Shown here in pieces: positions 22,872 to 32,917 of a DNA stretch of 42,965 nucleotides. Position 1 is the first letter of the stretch. Every line of letters starts with the position of its first letter. Location of the stretch: contig JAZKAS010000002.1 of the NCBI GenBank assembly GCA_040389005.1, positions 1-42,965 on the forward strand, given 5' to 3'. The position numbers and the translations under genes were made by a program. Under the pieces are notes generated by a model. It did not search any database and had not been told where the DNA came from. It saw nothing but the letters and a program-made list of their open reading frames with translations. This DNA comes from JAGOUN01 sp040389005. Its GTDB lineage: Bacteria; Pseudomonadota; Gammaproteobacteria; JAGOUN01.

Positions 22872-24853
22872 ATGATATAAAAAAAACATTACATGTTATT
22901 TCGCCACATCTTTTTGTTAAAGAAAATACTTCGACTATAATAGCCGCTCTTTCTATGATGGCAGCATCTACTGCAACTAATTTTTTTGCTTCTTATATTT
23001 TAACAGAGATGGTTAAGGTAGATAATCATGATGATGACATTAAAAATTCTGCTAAGCTTAATGCAACATTTGAAGAATTAATTGTTTTATTTGTCGCTGC
23101 TATTATCATCAGTCGCACGCTGCAGTCTTGGCGACGTACGATAACCAATCCGCTTATTAGCAATACAGCATTTAGCTTAATATTTGCAATTATCACGCAC
23201 TTTATTAATTTATCGCATAGTTATTTTGCTAAAGCACCCATAGGCGCCATAAGCGAGCATTTCAATACTGCGAGTTTGGGTGCCCAGGATCTTACTGCAC
23301 AATTATTCAACCAAATTATTCCGGTATCTCTTGAAAGTTTGGCTGCTATGGGAGTGGCTTTTTATCGCTTCGGCTTTATACCCGGGTTGATATTTGTAGG
23401 AATGTTTATGACGTATATTGTTTATAATATATCTTTTGCGAAATATATTGCTGAGACGCAAAAAGAAACTGTCAAAACTCGAGGTGCAATGACGCGTGCT
23501 ATTACAAGCAGTTTACAAAATTATGAAGCCATCCACTTATTTAATAATGTTGACTATGAATTGTCTAAAGTTAATGAAAAATTAACAGCGGTTAAAAAGG
23601 CAAATACACTGAGCCTATCTTTACCAGATAAAATTGCTATAGGACAATGGCTGATTATTGGAATTGGATTTGGCAGCATATTAGCATCATCTTATAAGTC
23701 TGTACCCTTTAATGATTTTATTGGTTTATGTTTTTATTTGTTACTTTACATTAACTTGTTTAGTAGTTTTGGTGATGGTATTAGCAAGGCGCGCGCTGCT
23801 TGTATTAATCTTTCTGAAATTGCTAATATTTTTGCAATAAATCCAGAAGTGTCTGATAACTATTCATCGGCTTTACTGGCGGATAACGCAGCCATTGAAT
23901 TTAAAAACGTCAGTTTTCATTACGATATAGAAAAAGGTAATGTACTGAACAACTTAAGTTTTCAAGTTCATCATGGTGAGAAGGTCGGCATTGTAGGCTC
24001 CAGTGGCGCAGGTAAATCGACTGTTGCGCGATTATTGTATCGTTTTTATGATTATCAACAAGGTGAGATTACAATTAATAATCAAAAAATTAATCAGGTA
24101 AGTTTGCGTTCCTTAAGGAGTGCGATTGCTATTGTGCCGCAAATGGCCACTTTATTTAATGACAGCTTAAAAAATAATATTTGGTATGGCGCCATTTCAA
24201 AATATAGCGAAACGATTGATTATAATATTTTATTGCAAGTATTAAATACGGCAGATTTAAACGCATTTAGTGGCAGATTAGACATAAATGTGGGTGAGCG
24301 TGGCGCCAAAATTTCTGGCGGACAAGGCCAGCGTATTTCAATAGCGCGTGCGTTGATTAAAGAAGCGCCTATTTTAATATTTGATGAGGCTACTTCTGCG
24401 TTGGATGCTAAGACTGAACAAGTGGTGCAACACAATCTCAATCAAGCTGCTCGTGGAAAAACGACACTCATTATTTCGCATAAACTCTATAATGTAAAAG
24501 AGGCTGATCGTATTATTGTGTTGCAAAATGGCTCAAAAGTTGAAGAGGGTAGTCATGAAGTATTGTTGGCCTTAAAAGGACATTATTATTCCATGTGGCA
24601 GAAACAATCCCAAGAGTATGGGCAGCAACCAGCCCTTGATGATGGCAATCATGAGCTAGAATGGGCAAAAGATTCACAACCCATGCAAAAATCACACCAG
24701 GTTGATCGTCATAGTATTGGCGCATCAAATAATAATAGTAATGGTGTTACTTTAACGATGTTGCGCGGAATCCTTGGGCAGCCACCAGCATCTTCTTTAC
24801 ACCATTCTTTGATGGAAGGGGATGAAATGCGCATTAAGGCTGGCAATAGCTAA
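22865..24853 (+). CDS. ABC half-transporter (membrane domain + ATPase)
   Basis: A 662-residue exporter-type protein. About six TM helices lie in residues 20-310; the ATPase domain spans ~345-580 with Walker A GSSGAGKST, signature SGGQGQR, Walker B LIFDEATSALD and a switch His in ISHKLYN. The Q-loop reads IVPQMATLF. The architecture resembles Atm1/MsbA-type half transporters that act as homodimers. The canonical SGGQRQR signature has Gly in place of Arg. The ~70 residues after the ATPase are a polar, low-complexity Asn/Ser/His-rich tail not typical of the family. The start overlaps the antiporter by 7 nt. The substrate is unknown; the cluster product is a candidate. Confidence 0.9.
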   Translation: MLNDIKKTLHVISPHLFVKENTSTIIAALSMMAASTATNFFASYILTEMVKVDNHDDDIKNSAKLNATFEELIVLFVAAIIISRTLQSWRRTITNPLISNTAFSLIFAIITHFINLSHSYFAKAPIGAISEHFNTASLGAQDLTAQLFNQIIPVSLESLAAMGVAFYRFGFIPGLIFVGMFMTYIVYNISFAKYIAETQKETVKTRGAMTRAITSSLQNYEAIHLFNNVDYELSKVNEKLTAVKKANTLSLSLPDKIAIGQWLIIGIGFGSILASSYKSVPFNDFIGLCFYLLLYINLFSSFGDGISKARAACINLSEIANIFAINPEVSDNYSSALLADNAAIEFKNVSFHYDIEKGNVLNNLSFQVHHGEKVGIVGSSGAGKSTVARLLYRFYDYQQGEITINNQKINQVSLRSLRSAIAIVPQMATLFNDSLKNNIWYGAISKYSETIDYNILLQVLNTADLNAFSGRLDINVGERGAKISGGQGQRISIARALIKEAPILIFDEATSALDAKTEQVVQHNLNQAARGKTTLIISHKLYNVKEADRIIVLQNGSKVEEGSHEVLLALKGHYYSMWQKQSQEYGQQPALDDGNHELEWAKDSQPMQKSHQVDRHSIGASNNNSNGVTLTMLRGILGQPPASSLHHSLMEGDEMRIKAGNS

Positions 24854-24917
24854 GGCTGATAAATCTGTGTATTATTAGCGAATTGGTTATGTAGCTGATT
24901 GTGGAGAAAAGAAAAAA

Positions 24918-25253
24918 ATGACCTTTGTTGTCACAGAACAATGTATCAAATGTAAATATACCGATTGCGTCGAAGTTTGCCCGGTGGATTGCTTTTATGA
25001 AGGCCCTAATTTTTTAGTGATTAATCCCGATGAATGCATTGATTGTGCATTGTGTGAGCCAGAATGCCCCGTAAATGCGATTATGTCCGAAGACGATTTG
25101 CCGGAAGAATTTCAAAAATACACCGAAATCAACAAAAAATTATCAGTACAATGGCCAGGCATCACAACGATTAAACCGGCTCCAGAAGATGCTGACGAAT
25201 GGGCTAATAAGCCCGGTAAATTTATGCATTTAGAACCGTATCTTGATGAGTGA
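24918..25253 (+). CDS. fdxA: 7Fe ferredoxin
   Basis: A 111-residue seven-iron ferredoxin of the FdxA/Azotobacter FdI type carrying a [3Fe-4S] and a [4Fe-4S] cluster for low-potential electron transfer. The cysteines are visible at 9, 12, 17 and 21, then in CIDCALCEPECP at 40, 43, 46 and 50. The C-terminal half is the usual acidic tail. The stop overlaps the helicase start. It lies on the opposite strand and 65 nt from the ABC gene, so it is probably housekeeping and outside the cluster. Confidence 0.95.
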   Translation: MTFVVTEQCIKCKYTDCVEVCPVDCFYEGPNFLVINPDECIDCALCEPECPVNAIMSEDDLPEEFQKYTEINKKLSVQWPGITTIKPAPEDADEWANKPGKFMHLEPYLDE

Positions 25254-27168
25254 TTTGCTGTTAAGTATTTTAGGTGACAATGGCAGTTTAAAAAATGTTT
25301 CTCCGGGGTTTGTGTCACGTGCTTCGCAAATTGCGATGGCCGAAGCCGTTGAGGAAGCCATCCATTCACATTCAACATTAGTTGTTGAGGCAGGTACTGG
25401 CATTGGCAAAACCTTCGCCTATTTAATCCCTGCATTATTGGCAGATAAAAAAACACTCGTTTCCACAGGCACTAAAAATCTTCAAGATCAATTATTTCAT
25501 AAAGATCTGCCGACGCTAAAAAAATTATTAGCCATCAATAAAAAAATAGTTTTGTTAAAAGGGCGCTCTAATTATGCATGTTTATATCGCCTTGATGCGC
25601 CAGAGCAGCATCAATTATTTGAAACAAAAGAAGGCGGGAAGGAGTTCGCCAATATTCAACGTTGGTCAGCTATTACCTCTACCGGTGATTTAAGTGAATT
25701 AGAGAATCTTGCTGAGGACTCAAATGTATTGCAACAGGTGGTGAGTACTACTGAAAGTTGTTTAGGTAATACCTGTGAATTTTATGAAAAATGCTTTGTG
25801 GTAAAAGCGCGAAAAGAAGCGATGTCGGCTGATGTGGTTGTGGTGAATCATCATTTGTTTTTTGCGGATCTTTCTTTAAAAGAAGAATCGTTAGGAAAAC
25901 TATTACCGGATGTTGAAACGGTAATTTTTGATGAGGCGCATCAGCTTTACGATGCGGCATCGAGTTTTTTAAGTCAGCGATTTTCATCGCGACAATTATT
26001 ATTGCTTATCAAAGATGTGCAAACTGAATATGCGATGTTAGGAGCTGATCATCCGGATATTTTACGGCTAACGCTTTCACTTAAATTGGAAGTCGCGAAT
26101 TTTCGTTTAGCGTTAGGCGAAAATGGAAAACGCGATGCTTGGTTTGAAATTGCCCATCAAAAAGACGTCAAAAAAAGTCTCGAAAATTTATGTGAACAAC
26201 TCACAGATTTAACGCGTTGTTTGGCAGAGCAAAGCCAGCGCAGTAAAGGATTGGAAAATGCGTGGGAGCGTGCGAGTGAATTTAATGCGTTTTTGGGAAA
26301 TATTGTATCCGATGCTAAAAATTCACAAGGTAATTTTGTATTTTGGTTTGAGACTTTTTTGACAGGTTTCATGCTCTATAAAACTCCAATCGATTTTTCA
26401 GTGCAATTATCAGCGGCGATGAATGATCCTAAAAAAGCTTGGATTTATGCCTCCGCAACACTTGATGCCGGTTTTGGTGTGGACCATTTTACAAAGCCAC
26501 TCGGTATCAAACCCAATCAAACATTAATTTTAGAAAGTCCGTTTAATTATGCAGAACAAGCGCGCTTATATTTCCCCCATTATTTACCGGATGTGACAAA
26601 TACTTCTTTTGTGCCACGCTGGATGGAATCCATTATTCCTTTATTGGAAGCCGCTAACGGCCGCACGTTTTTATTATTCACGAGTCATCGCGCGATGAAA
26701 GAAGCATATGATTATTTGCGACAAACAAACTTTACCTTGCTCATGCAAGGGCAAACCACCAAACACGCTTTGCTCGATCAATTTAAAACCAGCGAACGTG
26801 CCGTTTTATTAGGCACCAGCAGTTTTTGGCAGGGAGTGGATGTGCAAGGCACCGCACTTTGTTGTGTGTGTATCGATAAATTACCGTTTGCGTCACCGGG
26901 TGATCCCGTGACCAAAGCGCGCATTAATGCCTATAAATCTTCCGGTCGCGATCCATTTTACGAATATCAATTACCGCATGCGGTGATTATGCTAAAACAG
27001 GGCGTGGGGCGTTTGATTCGCAGTGAAACCGATAAAGGTGTTTTGGTGATTGGCGATATGCGATTATTAACACGAAACTACGGTGAGGCATTTTTAAAAG
27101 CGATGCCGAAAGCGTTGCTTGTGCGTGATGAAAACAAAGTAACTGCATTCTTACAGGGAATAACATGA
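25246..27168 (+). CDS. yoaA: YoaA/DinG-family Fe-S DNA helicase
   Basis: A 640-residue XPD-like superfamily 2 helicase. It shows Walker A EAGTGIGKT, the Walker B box FDEAH, a four-cysteine Fe-S insert (NYACLYRL, then CLGNTCEFYEKC), and the C-terminal helicase motif GVGRLIRS. Length matches YoaA (about 636) rather than DinG (716). An ATG at 25246 is preferred over the in-frame TTG at 25243. The start is inside fdxA and the stop overlaps tsaB, reproducing the yoaA-tsaB pairing known from E. coli. It would act on stalled-fork or damage-related DNA structures. Confidence 0.93.
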   Translation: MSDLLLSILGDNGSLKNVSPGFVSRASQIAMAEAVEEAIHSHSTLVVEAGTGIGKTFAYLIPALLADKKTLVSTGTKNLQDQLFHKDLPTLKKLLAINKKIVLLKGRSNYACLYRLDAPEQHQLFETKEGGKEFANIQRWSAITSTGDLSELENLAEDSNVLQQVVSTTESCLGNTCEFYEKCFVVKARKEAMSADVVVVNHHLFFADLSLKEESLGKLLPDVETVIFDEAHQLYDAASSFLSQRFSSRQLLLLIKDVQTEYAMLGADHPDILRLTLSLKLEVANFRLALGENGKRDAWFEIAHQKDVKKSLENLCEQLTDLTRCLAEQSQRSKGLENAWERASEFNAFLGNIVSDAKNSQGNFVFWFETFLTGFMLYKTPIDFSVQLSAAMNDPKKAWIYASATLDAGFGVDHFTKPLGIKPNQTLILESPFNYAEQARLYFPHYLPDVTNTSFVPRWMESIIPLLEAANGRTFLLFTSHRAMKEAYDYLRQTNFTLLMQGQTTKHALLDQFKTSERAVLLGTSSFWQGVDVQGTALCCVCIDKLPFASPGDPVTKARINAYKSSGRDPFYEYQLPHAVIMLKQGVGRLIRSETDKGVLVIGDMRLLTRNYGEAFLKAMPKALLVRDENKVTAFLQGIT

Positions 27169-27758
27169 TGAAAATACTCGGTATCGAAGCCACAGGAAAC
27201 GCCTGTTCTATAGCCCTTTGGCATGATGGTCGTGCTTATCAAGAGATCATCGATGCACCGCAAAAGCAGGGAGAGTTTATTTTGCCAATGGTTGAATCTG
27301 TTTTGAAGAAAGCGGGAGTTTCAGGAACCGATCTTGATGTGATTGCCTTTGATAATGGCCCCGGCTCATTCACGGGTGTGCGATTAACCATTTCAGTCGC
27401 GCAGGGTTTGGCCTTTGGCTGGGGAAAACCCGTGATGCCTATTTCAAGTTTACAAGCATTAGCCTATAAAAAATATGGTAAAAACCAGACCGAGCAGCCG
27501 ATTTGGGTGGCGATCGATGCGCGTAAACAAGAAGTTTATGTAGCGGCATATCAGTTTCAAAATGACACAATGTTGGTCATTTATCCGGAGCAGGTGATTG
27601 CTCCTGCACAAGTGCCTTTCGCAGATTTGGTTCTTTCACTGGCGCCAGAAGCCGTTGATTTGGTTAATTTTGCGCATTATCAATTCCGGCAAGGTATAAA
27701 GCCAATTTATTCTGCAGAAATTCAACCAACGTATTTGCGCAATAAGGTTACTGACTGA
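27165..27758 (+). CDS. tsaB: tRNA t6A biosynthesis protein TsaB
   Basis: A 197-residue ASKHA-fold protein, the partner of TsaD/TsaE in threonylcarbamoyladenosine-37 formation on ANN-decoding tRNAs. The N-terminus ILGIEATGNACSIAL and the family signature GPGSFTGVRL are clear, followed by GLAFGWGKPV. It is shorter than E. coli TsaB (231) mainly in the C-terminal lobe, as in several gammaproteobacteria. ATG at 27165 or 27168. It overlaps yoaA by 4 or 1 nt. Confidence 0.93.
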   Translation: MMKILGIEATGNACSIALWHDGRAYQEIIDAPQKQGEFILPMVESVLKKAGVSGTDLDVIAFDNGPGSFTGVRLTISVAQGLAFGWGKPVMPISSLQALAYKKYGKNQTEQPIWVAIDARKQEVYVAAYQFQNDTMLVIYPEQVIAPAQVPFADLVLSLAPEAVDLVNFAHYQFRQGIKPIYSAEIQPTYLRNKVTD

Positions 27759-27821
27759 TATAATCCTAACAATTTTTTGCTCAACTGACTCATAATTTAA
27801 GTCCAATTAATAGGATCAAAA

Positions 27822-30800
27822 ATGTCTAAAAAAACCCAAAACACTCGTGAACAAGTCATTCATCAAATATGTAAATCGCTTAAAGAGCGCGCTTCTACGG
27901 CTGATTTTGAAGCTGTGACTGCTTTTGCTCAAGTTTTATATGACACATTGTCTCTTGAAGATTTGCAGTCGCGGTCAATTGAAGATTTGGGCGCAAGTGC
28001 TTTGTCTTTGTGGTCATGTATTAATCAAAAAAAGGTTAAAGGGCCGGATATTCAAATTTATAATCCTACATTTGAGCAGCATGGATGGTCGTCCAAGTAT
28101 ACGGTAATTGCAGTGCGTCAAATAGATATGCCGTTTTTAGTGGATTCCATTACCATGGAAGTTAATCGCTTAGGCATGCAGGCGCATTTTATTATTAATA
28201 CAGGGTGTCTCTATTTTGAACGTGACGCACACCATAAAATTATCAAAATGCTTTCAGCAAAAGAAGGTGTTGAAAAAGGGGTGTTACCAGAAGCTGTTAT
28301 TTATTTGGAAATTGATCATCAAGAAGGCGAAAAGACATTTGCAGAGTTGAAAGAATGCATCGCCAAAACATTGCATGATGTTGCTTTGGCTGTATCAGGA
28401 TGGCCTGCGATGGTGAAAATGGCGCAAGCTTCCATTGTTGAATTGAATCATGCGTCAGCTACTTTAGATGCTGAAGAATTGAATGAATCACTCGATTTCT
28501 TGGAGTGGCTGTTAAATAACAATTTTACTTTTTTAGGATGTCGCGATTATCGTTTTTCAAAAGGTGGAAAATATGAAACGCTTGATGTTGTAACAGGGTC
28601 AGGTTTAGGCGTATTAAGCGAAAAAAGTGGTTCAGGATTTACAAAAAATTTAGATAGCCTGCCACCACGCGTGCGTGAAATCATGTTATCTCGACAAATT
28701 TTATTAATCGCCAAAACTAACACCATTTCAACTGTGCATCGTCCTGTTTATACGGATTATATTGGCGTTAAACAATTTGATGAAAAAGGTAATGTCATTG
28801 GTTTTCGTTTAATTGTTGGCTTATATACTTCTGCAGCCTATAACAGTAATCCACAACATATTCCGTTTTTAAGAAAAAAAATAGCGAATATCTTAGCGCT
28901 CTCAAAATTACCGAAGGTGGGTCACTCTGGAAAAGCATTGATTAATATTTTAGAAACTTTACCGCGTGACGATCTTTTTCAAGCAAATGAAAAAGAATTG
29001 TTCGATCTTTCTCTTGGAATTTTGCATTTAAAAGAGCGTCAACGTACGCGGTTATTTGTGCGCAAAGATGCCTATAATCGTTATTTTTCATGCTTGGTCT
29101 ATGTACCCAGAGAACGTTATGACACGGATCTTCGTATTAAAATTCAAAACATTCTTTTGAAAGAATTACATGGCGTAGAATCAACGTTTACGACGTTATT
29201 CACAGAATCTATTTTAGCGCGGATTCATTTTGAAATTCGAGTCGATGCCACCTTATCAAACGAATATGATTATGCCGATATCGAACAAAAAGTAATTGCG
29301 GCTGCCTATTCTTGGCAAGATGCGTTAAAAGAAAGTTTAGAGGCCGCTTATGGTGAAACGCGCGGCATGCAACTTTTTAATAAATATAAACGTGCATTTA
29401 TGTCTGGTTATAGAGAAGAATATGAAGCGCGTTCTGCGATGGTCGATATTGAGCATATTGAAAAGTTAAGCGCAGAGCATCAGTTAGAAATGAGTTTTTA
29501 TAAATTACCCGGCGATTCTGCAAGCATCATTCATTTAAAATTGTATCGTGCCGATACGCCTTCACCGCTGTCGGATGTTTTACCTATTTTGGAAAATATG
29601 GGTTTGAGAGTCATTGGAGAAGCGCCGCACGCACTTCATTTTGATGACGGGGCTTTATGTGATAAACGAGCCGTCTGGATTAACGACTTCCAAATGGAAT
29701 TAATTGACGGTGGTGGCGCAGATGTTGAGGCTAAAGAGCTTAATAAAATGCATGACGTTTTCCAAGATGCATTTCCGCGTGTTTGGTTTGGCGAAGCTGA
29801 GAATGATAAATTTAATCGATTGATTTTAACCGCTCAACTATCGTGGAAAGAAACAGCCTTGTTACGTGCTTATGCGCGCTACTTAAAACAAATAGGATTT
29901 ACATTTAGTCAAGATTATATTGCAGATACTCTTTATCATCATCCTAAATTAACAAAAACATTAGTGATGCTATTTAAAGCACGATTTAATCCTGAAACAA
30001 TTGCAGAAAGCGAGCAAGCGATTGATGAATTACTCAAAAAAATGCACGCTAACTTAGATACGGTATCCAGCTTAGATGAAGATAGAATTCTGCGTCGATA
30101 TGTTGATCTAGGCGCAGCGACTTTGAGAACAAATTATTTCCAAAAAACAGAAGATGGAAAAGACCTCTCCTATATTTCAATCAAGCTTAATCCTGCAAAA
30201 ATTCCTGATATGCCACTGCCTAAACCGATGTTTGAAATTTTTGTTTATTCACCACGCGTTGAAGGTGTGCACTTACGGGGTGCAAAAGTCGCGCGAGGCG
30301 GTATTCGTTGGTCAGTGCGTCGTGAAGACTTCCGTACAGAAGTTTTGGGTTTAATGAAAGCGCAACAAGTGAAGAACGCGGTGATTGTACCTCTTGGTGC
30401 AAAAGGCGGTTTTGTATCGAAGCTTCCTCCAATCAATGGCAGTCGAGATGAAATCATGCAAGAAGGGATTGCCTGCTATCAGCTGTTCATGAAAGGCTTG
30501 CTTGATATTACCGACAATATAGTAGAAGGCCAAATTGTTACACCTTCGCGAGTTGTTTGCTTTGATGAGCCGGATCCTTATCTCGTTGTAGCAGCTGATA
30601 CCGGAACTTCAACATTTTCAGATTTTGCGAATGCTATTTCACAAGAATACGGATTTTGGTTGGGCGATGCATTTGCTTCAGGTGGATCGGCTGGCTATGA
30701 CCACAAAAAAATGGGTATTACCGCAAAAGGAGCGTGGGTTTCTGCGCAGCGTCATTTTAGAGAATTATCGAACACCAACATTCAAACAACCGATTTCACC

Positions 30801-32711
30801 GTTGTTGGTGTCGGTGATATGAGTGGTGACGTATTTGGTAACGGCATGTTGTTATCACGCCATATTTGTTTAGTTGCTGCTTTTAATCATATGCATATTT
30901 TTCTTGATCCGACACCAAATGCAGAAAAAAGTTTTGTGGAGCGTGAGCGCTTATTTAATTTACCTCGCTCAACATGGGAAGATTATAATAGAAGTGTTTT
31001 ATCACCGGGAGCGGCTATATTTCGTCGTACAGAAAAATCATTAAAATTAAGCCCTGAAATTCAAACTTTATTGGGCATTGATCAAACTGAAATTGCCCCA
31101 AATGATTTGATTAAAGCAATTTTCAGAGCCAAAGTAGACATGTTTTGGAATGGCGGTATTGGCACATTTGTAAAAGCAGAATCTGAAACTGATGCAGCGG
31201 CGGGAGATAGAACCAGCGACGCGATTCGTGTCAATGCGAATGAATTGGGCTGTAAAGTGGTGATTGAAGGCGGAAATTTAGGTTTTACTCAAAAAGCACG
31301 CATTGAGTTTTCACAAAAAGGTGGTTATATCAATACTGACTTTATTGATAATTCGGCCGGTGTTGATTGCTCAGACCACGAAGTTAATATTAAAATCTTA
31401 TTAAATCAAATTATGGCCAATGGCGATTTAACGTTGAAGCAGCGTGATAAGTTGCTCGCGGAAATGACGAATGAAGTCGCTGATTTGGTATTGAGTAATA
31501 ATTATTTGCAAACAGAAACGCTCAGTCTTGAGCAGTATTCTTCCGCATTAACCGCAGATTTATTGCATCGATATTTGATTAATCTTGAGAAAAAAGGGCG
31601 CATTAATCGAAAAATAGAAGGTCTGCCAAGTGATGAGGAAATTCTAGAGCGTAAAGCTTCGGGGCTTGGATTCGCGCGACCTGAAATTGCAGTGCTCATG
31701 GCATATGATAAAATCTTGTTAAAAGAAGAAATTTTAGCCTCTGATTTACCAGAAGATCCTTATTTCTTTGATATGTTGGCGGCAGCATTTCCTAAGAAAA
31801 TTTCTCAAAAATATGAAAAAGAATTATTGCAGCACAGTTTGCGTCGAGAACTCATTGCCACTCAATTAAGTAGTTGTGTGACAAATGCAATGGGGATTAA
31901 CTTTGTTAATCGTTTGCAGGAAGAAACTGGCGCGGCTATTTCTTTTATTATTCGTGCTTATATTGCTTCTCAAGCATTATTTGACTTACCTAAGCTTTGG
32001 GAAAAAATTCGCGCGTTAGATTGCGTCGTTTGTCCAAAAGTGCAATTTTCAATGATGTTAAAACTCTATTTTCTTGCGCGTCGATCAACGCGTTGGTTTT
32101 TGCGTAATTGTTCCGACCATTTCGATGTAAGCAAGATCGTAGAAAATTTTTGCCGGCCATTGAAAGAGCTAAAAGATAAAATACCAAATTTGTTGACGCC
32201 TGAACAAGAAACGTTGCTTCAGCATAATGTTGAAAAATATCGCGACCAAGGAGTGCCTGAAGAGTTGGCCTATGAAGTATCGCGCACCGTTTTTATGTTT
32301 AATGTATTGGATATTATGCAGGCGGCGCAACACTCGAATGTTAAAACATTGGACGTTGCAAAAGTCTATTTTATGTTAGGTAAAAAACTTGATTTAAATT
32401 GGCTGCGTGAAAAAATGATGGCGCATAAAATCGAAACGCAATGGGATCAATTGGCGCGGGCAGGTTTATTGGATGAGCTTGATTATATTCAACGCGTATT
32501 AGCACTTAATGTATTAACACATAAAGCGCCAAATGAAGACTTGGAAAAAACGTTTGATCGTTGGAAGCAATCGTATTCAGCATTAAATACACGTTGGAAT
32601 AATCTTATCGTTGAGGTGCTGGCTAATGCGAATGCTGGCTTTGTCATGTATGCGGTGATTATGCGTGAATTGACGGAATTGTCGCGTGCGGGTGAAAACA
32701 CGGCGAGATAA
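27822..32711 (+). CDS. gdhB: NAD-specific glutamate dehydrogenase, large (~180 kDa) type
   Basis: A 1629-residue NAD-dependent glutamate dehydrogenase of the Bac_GDH family (PF05088), deaminating glutamate to 2-oxoglutarate for carbon catabolism. N-terminal ACT-like regulatory regions fill roughly residues 1-700. The catalytic core shows RGGIRWSVRREDFRTEVLGL, then VPLGAKGGFVSKL with the catalytic Lys, and the NAD-binding loop VVGVGDMSGDVFGNG. Length is typical (about 1600). AGGATC lies upstream of ATG 27822. The family usually has D after RWS (RWSDR); here it is V. Such enzymes are common where amino acids are the main carbon source, as in Legionellales. Confidence 0.95.
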   Translation: MSKKTQNTREQVIHQICKSLKERASTADFEAVTAFAQVLYDTLSLEDLQSRSIEDLGASALSLWSCINQKKVKGPDIQIYNPTFEQHGWSSKYTVIAVRQIDMPFLVDSITMEVNRLGMQAHFIINTGCLYFERDAHHKIIKMLSAKEGVEKGVLPEAVIYLEIDHQEGEKTFAELKECIAKTLHDVALAVSGWPAMVKMAQASIVELNHASATLDAEELNESLDFLEWLLNNNFTFLGCRDYRFSKGGKYETLDVVTGSGLGVLSEKSGSGFTKNLDSLPPRVREIMLSRQILLIAKTNTISTVHRPVYTDYIGVKQFDEKGNVIGFRLIVGLYTSAAYNSNPQHIPFLRKKIANILALSKLPKVGHSGKALINILETLPRDDLFQANEKELFDLSLGILHLKERQRTRLFVRKDAYNRYFSCLVYVPRERYDTDLRIKIQNILLKELHGVESTFTTLFTESILARIHFEIRVDATLSNEYDYADIEQKVIAAAYSWQDALKESLEAAYGETRGMQLFNKYKRAFMSGYREEYEARSAMVDIEHIEKLSAEHQLEMSFYKLPGDSASIIHLKLYRADTPSPLSDVLPILENMGLRVIGEAPHALHFDDGALCDKRAVWINDFQMELIDGGGADVEAKELNKMHDVFQDAFPRVWFGEAENDKFNRLILTAQLSWKETALLRAYARYLKQIGFTFSQDYIADTLYHHPKLTKTLVMLFKARFNPETIAESEQAIDELLKKMHANLDTVSSLDEDRILRRYVDLGAATLRTNYFQKTEDGKDLSYISIKLNPAKIPDMPLPKPMFEIFVYSPRVEGVHLRGAKVARGGIRWSVRREDFRTEVLGLMKAQQVKNAVIVPLGAKGGFVSKLPPINGSRDEIMQEGIACYQLFMKGLLDITDNIVEGQIVTPSRVVCFDEPDPYLVVAADTGTSTFSDFANAISQEYGFWLGDAFASGGSAGYDHKKMGITAKGAWVSAQRHFRELSNTNIQTTDFTVVGVGDMSGDVFGNGMLLSRHICLVAAFNHMHIFLDPTPNAEKSFVERERLFNLPRSTWEDYNRSVLSPGAAIFRRTEKSLKLSPEIQTLLGIDQTEIAPNDLIKAIFRAKVDMFWNGGIGTFVKAESETDAAAGDRTSDAIRVNANELGCKVVIEGGNLGFTQKARIEFSQKGGYINTDFIDNSAGVDCSDHEVNIKILLNQIMANGDLTLKQRDKLLAEMTNEVADLVLSNNYLQTETLSLEQYSSALTADLLHRYLINLEKKGRINRKIEGLPSDEEILERKASGLGFARPEIAVLMAYDKILLKEEILASDLPEDPYFFDMLAAAFPKKISQKYEKELLQHSLRRELIATQLSSCVTNAMGINFVNRLQEETGAAISFIIRAYIASQALFDLPKLWEKIRALDCVVCPKVQFSMMLKLYFLARRSTRWFLRNCSDHFDVSKIVENFCRPLKELKDKIPNLLTPEQETLLQHNVEKYRDQGVPEELAYEVSRTVFMFNVLDIMQAAQHSNVKTLDVAKVYFMLGKKLDLNWLREKMMAHKIETQWDQLARAGLLDELDYIQRVLALNVLTHKAPNEDLEKTFDRWKQSYSALNTRWNNLIVEVLANANAGFVMYAVIMRELTELSRAGENTAR

Positions 32712-32737
32712 CTGAGTGCTTTCCGGGTTTTTGTTGT

Positions 32738-32778
32738 CGTCATTGCGAGTACTCGCAATGACGTCCCTTGTGGGAACG
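32738..32778. repeat. REP-like palindrome, copy 1
   Basis: A perfect 26-bp palindrome at 32738-32763 (half-site CGTCATTGCGAGT), followed by a small hairpin TCCC-TTGT-GGGA. The same CGTCATTGCGAG core plus GTCCC hairpin recurs at 38737-38868. It sits 26 nt after the GDH stop and may also end transcription, but there is no T tract. Confidence 0.85.
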
Positions 32779-32917
32779 TTACGATAAAGAGTCTTTGCGC
32801 ATCATTTTTTTTAAATTAATTTTCTATTTAATCTTCCCTTAACTTTACTTCGATAAGATCCTTTCAGTACGGTGCTGGAGCGCTGTTTGTGAATCGAACA
32901 AAGTTAAGAGGGAATTT

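Noticed and set aside
30220..30533. Several minus-strand open frames inside the NAD-GDH gene
   Set aside because: Antisense shadows of a well-conserved gene with no SD or recognisable product.
32738..32763. CRISPR or phage operator
   Set aside because: Single palindrome, no regular spacing of repeats and no cas or phage genes; it fits a REP-like element.
32738..32778. Rho-independent terminator of GDH
   Set aside because: The palindrome can fold, but no T tract follows it.
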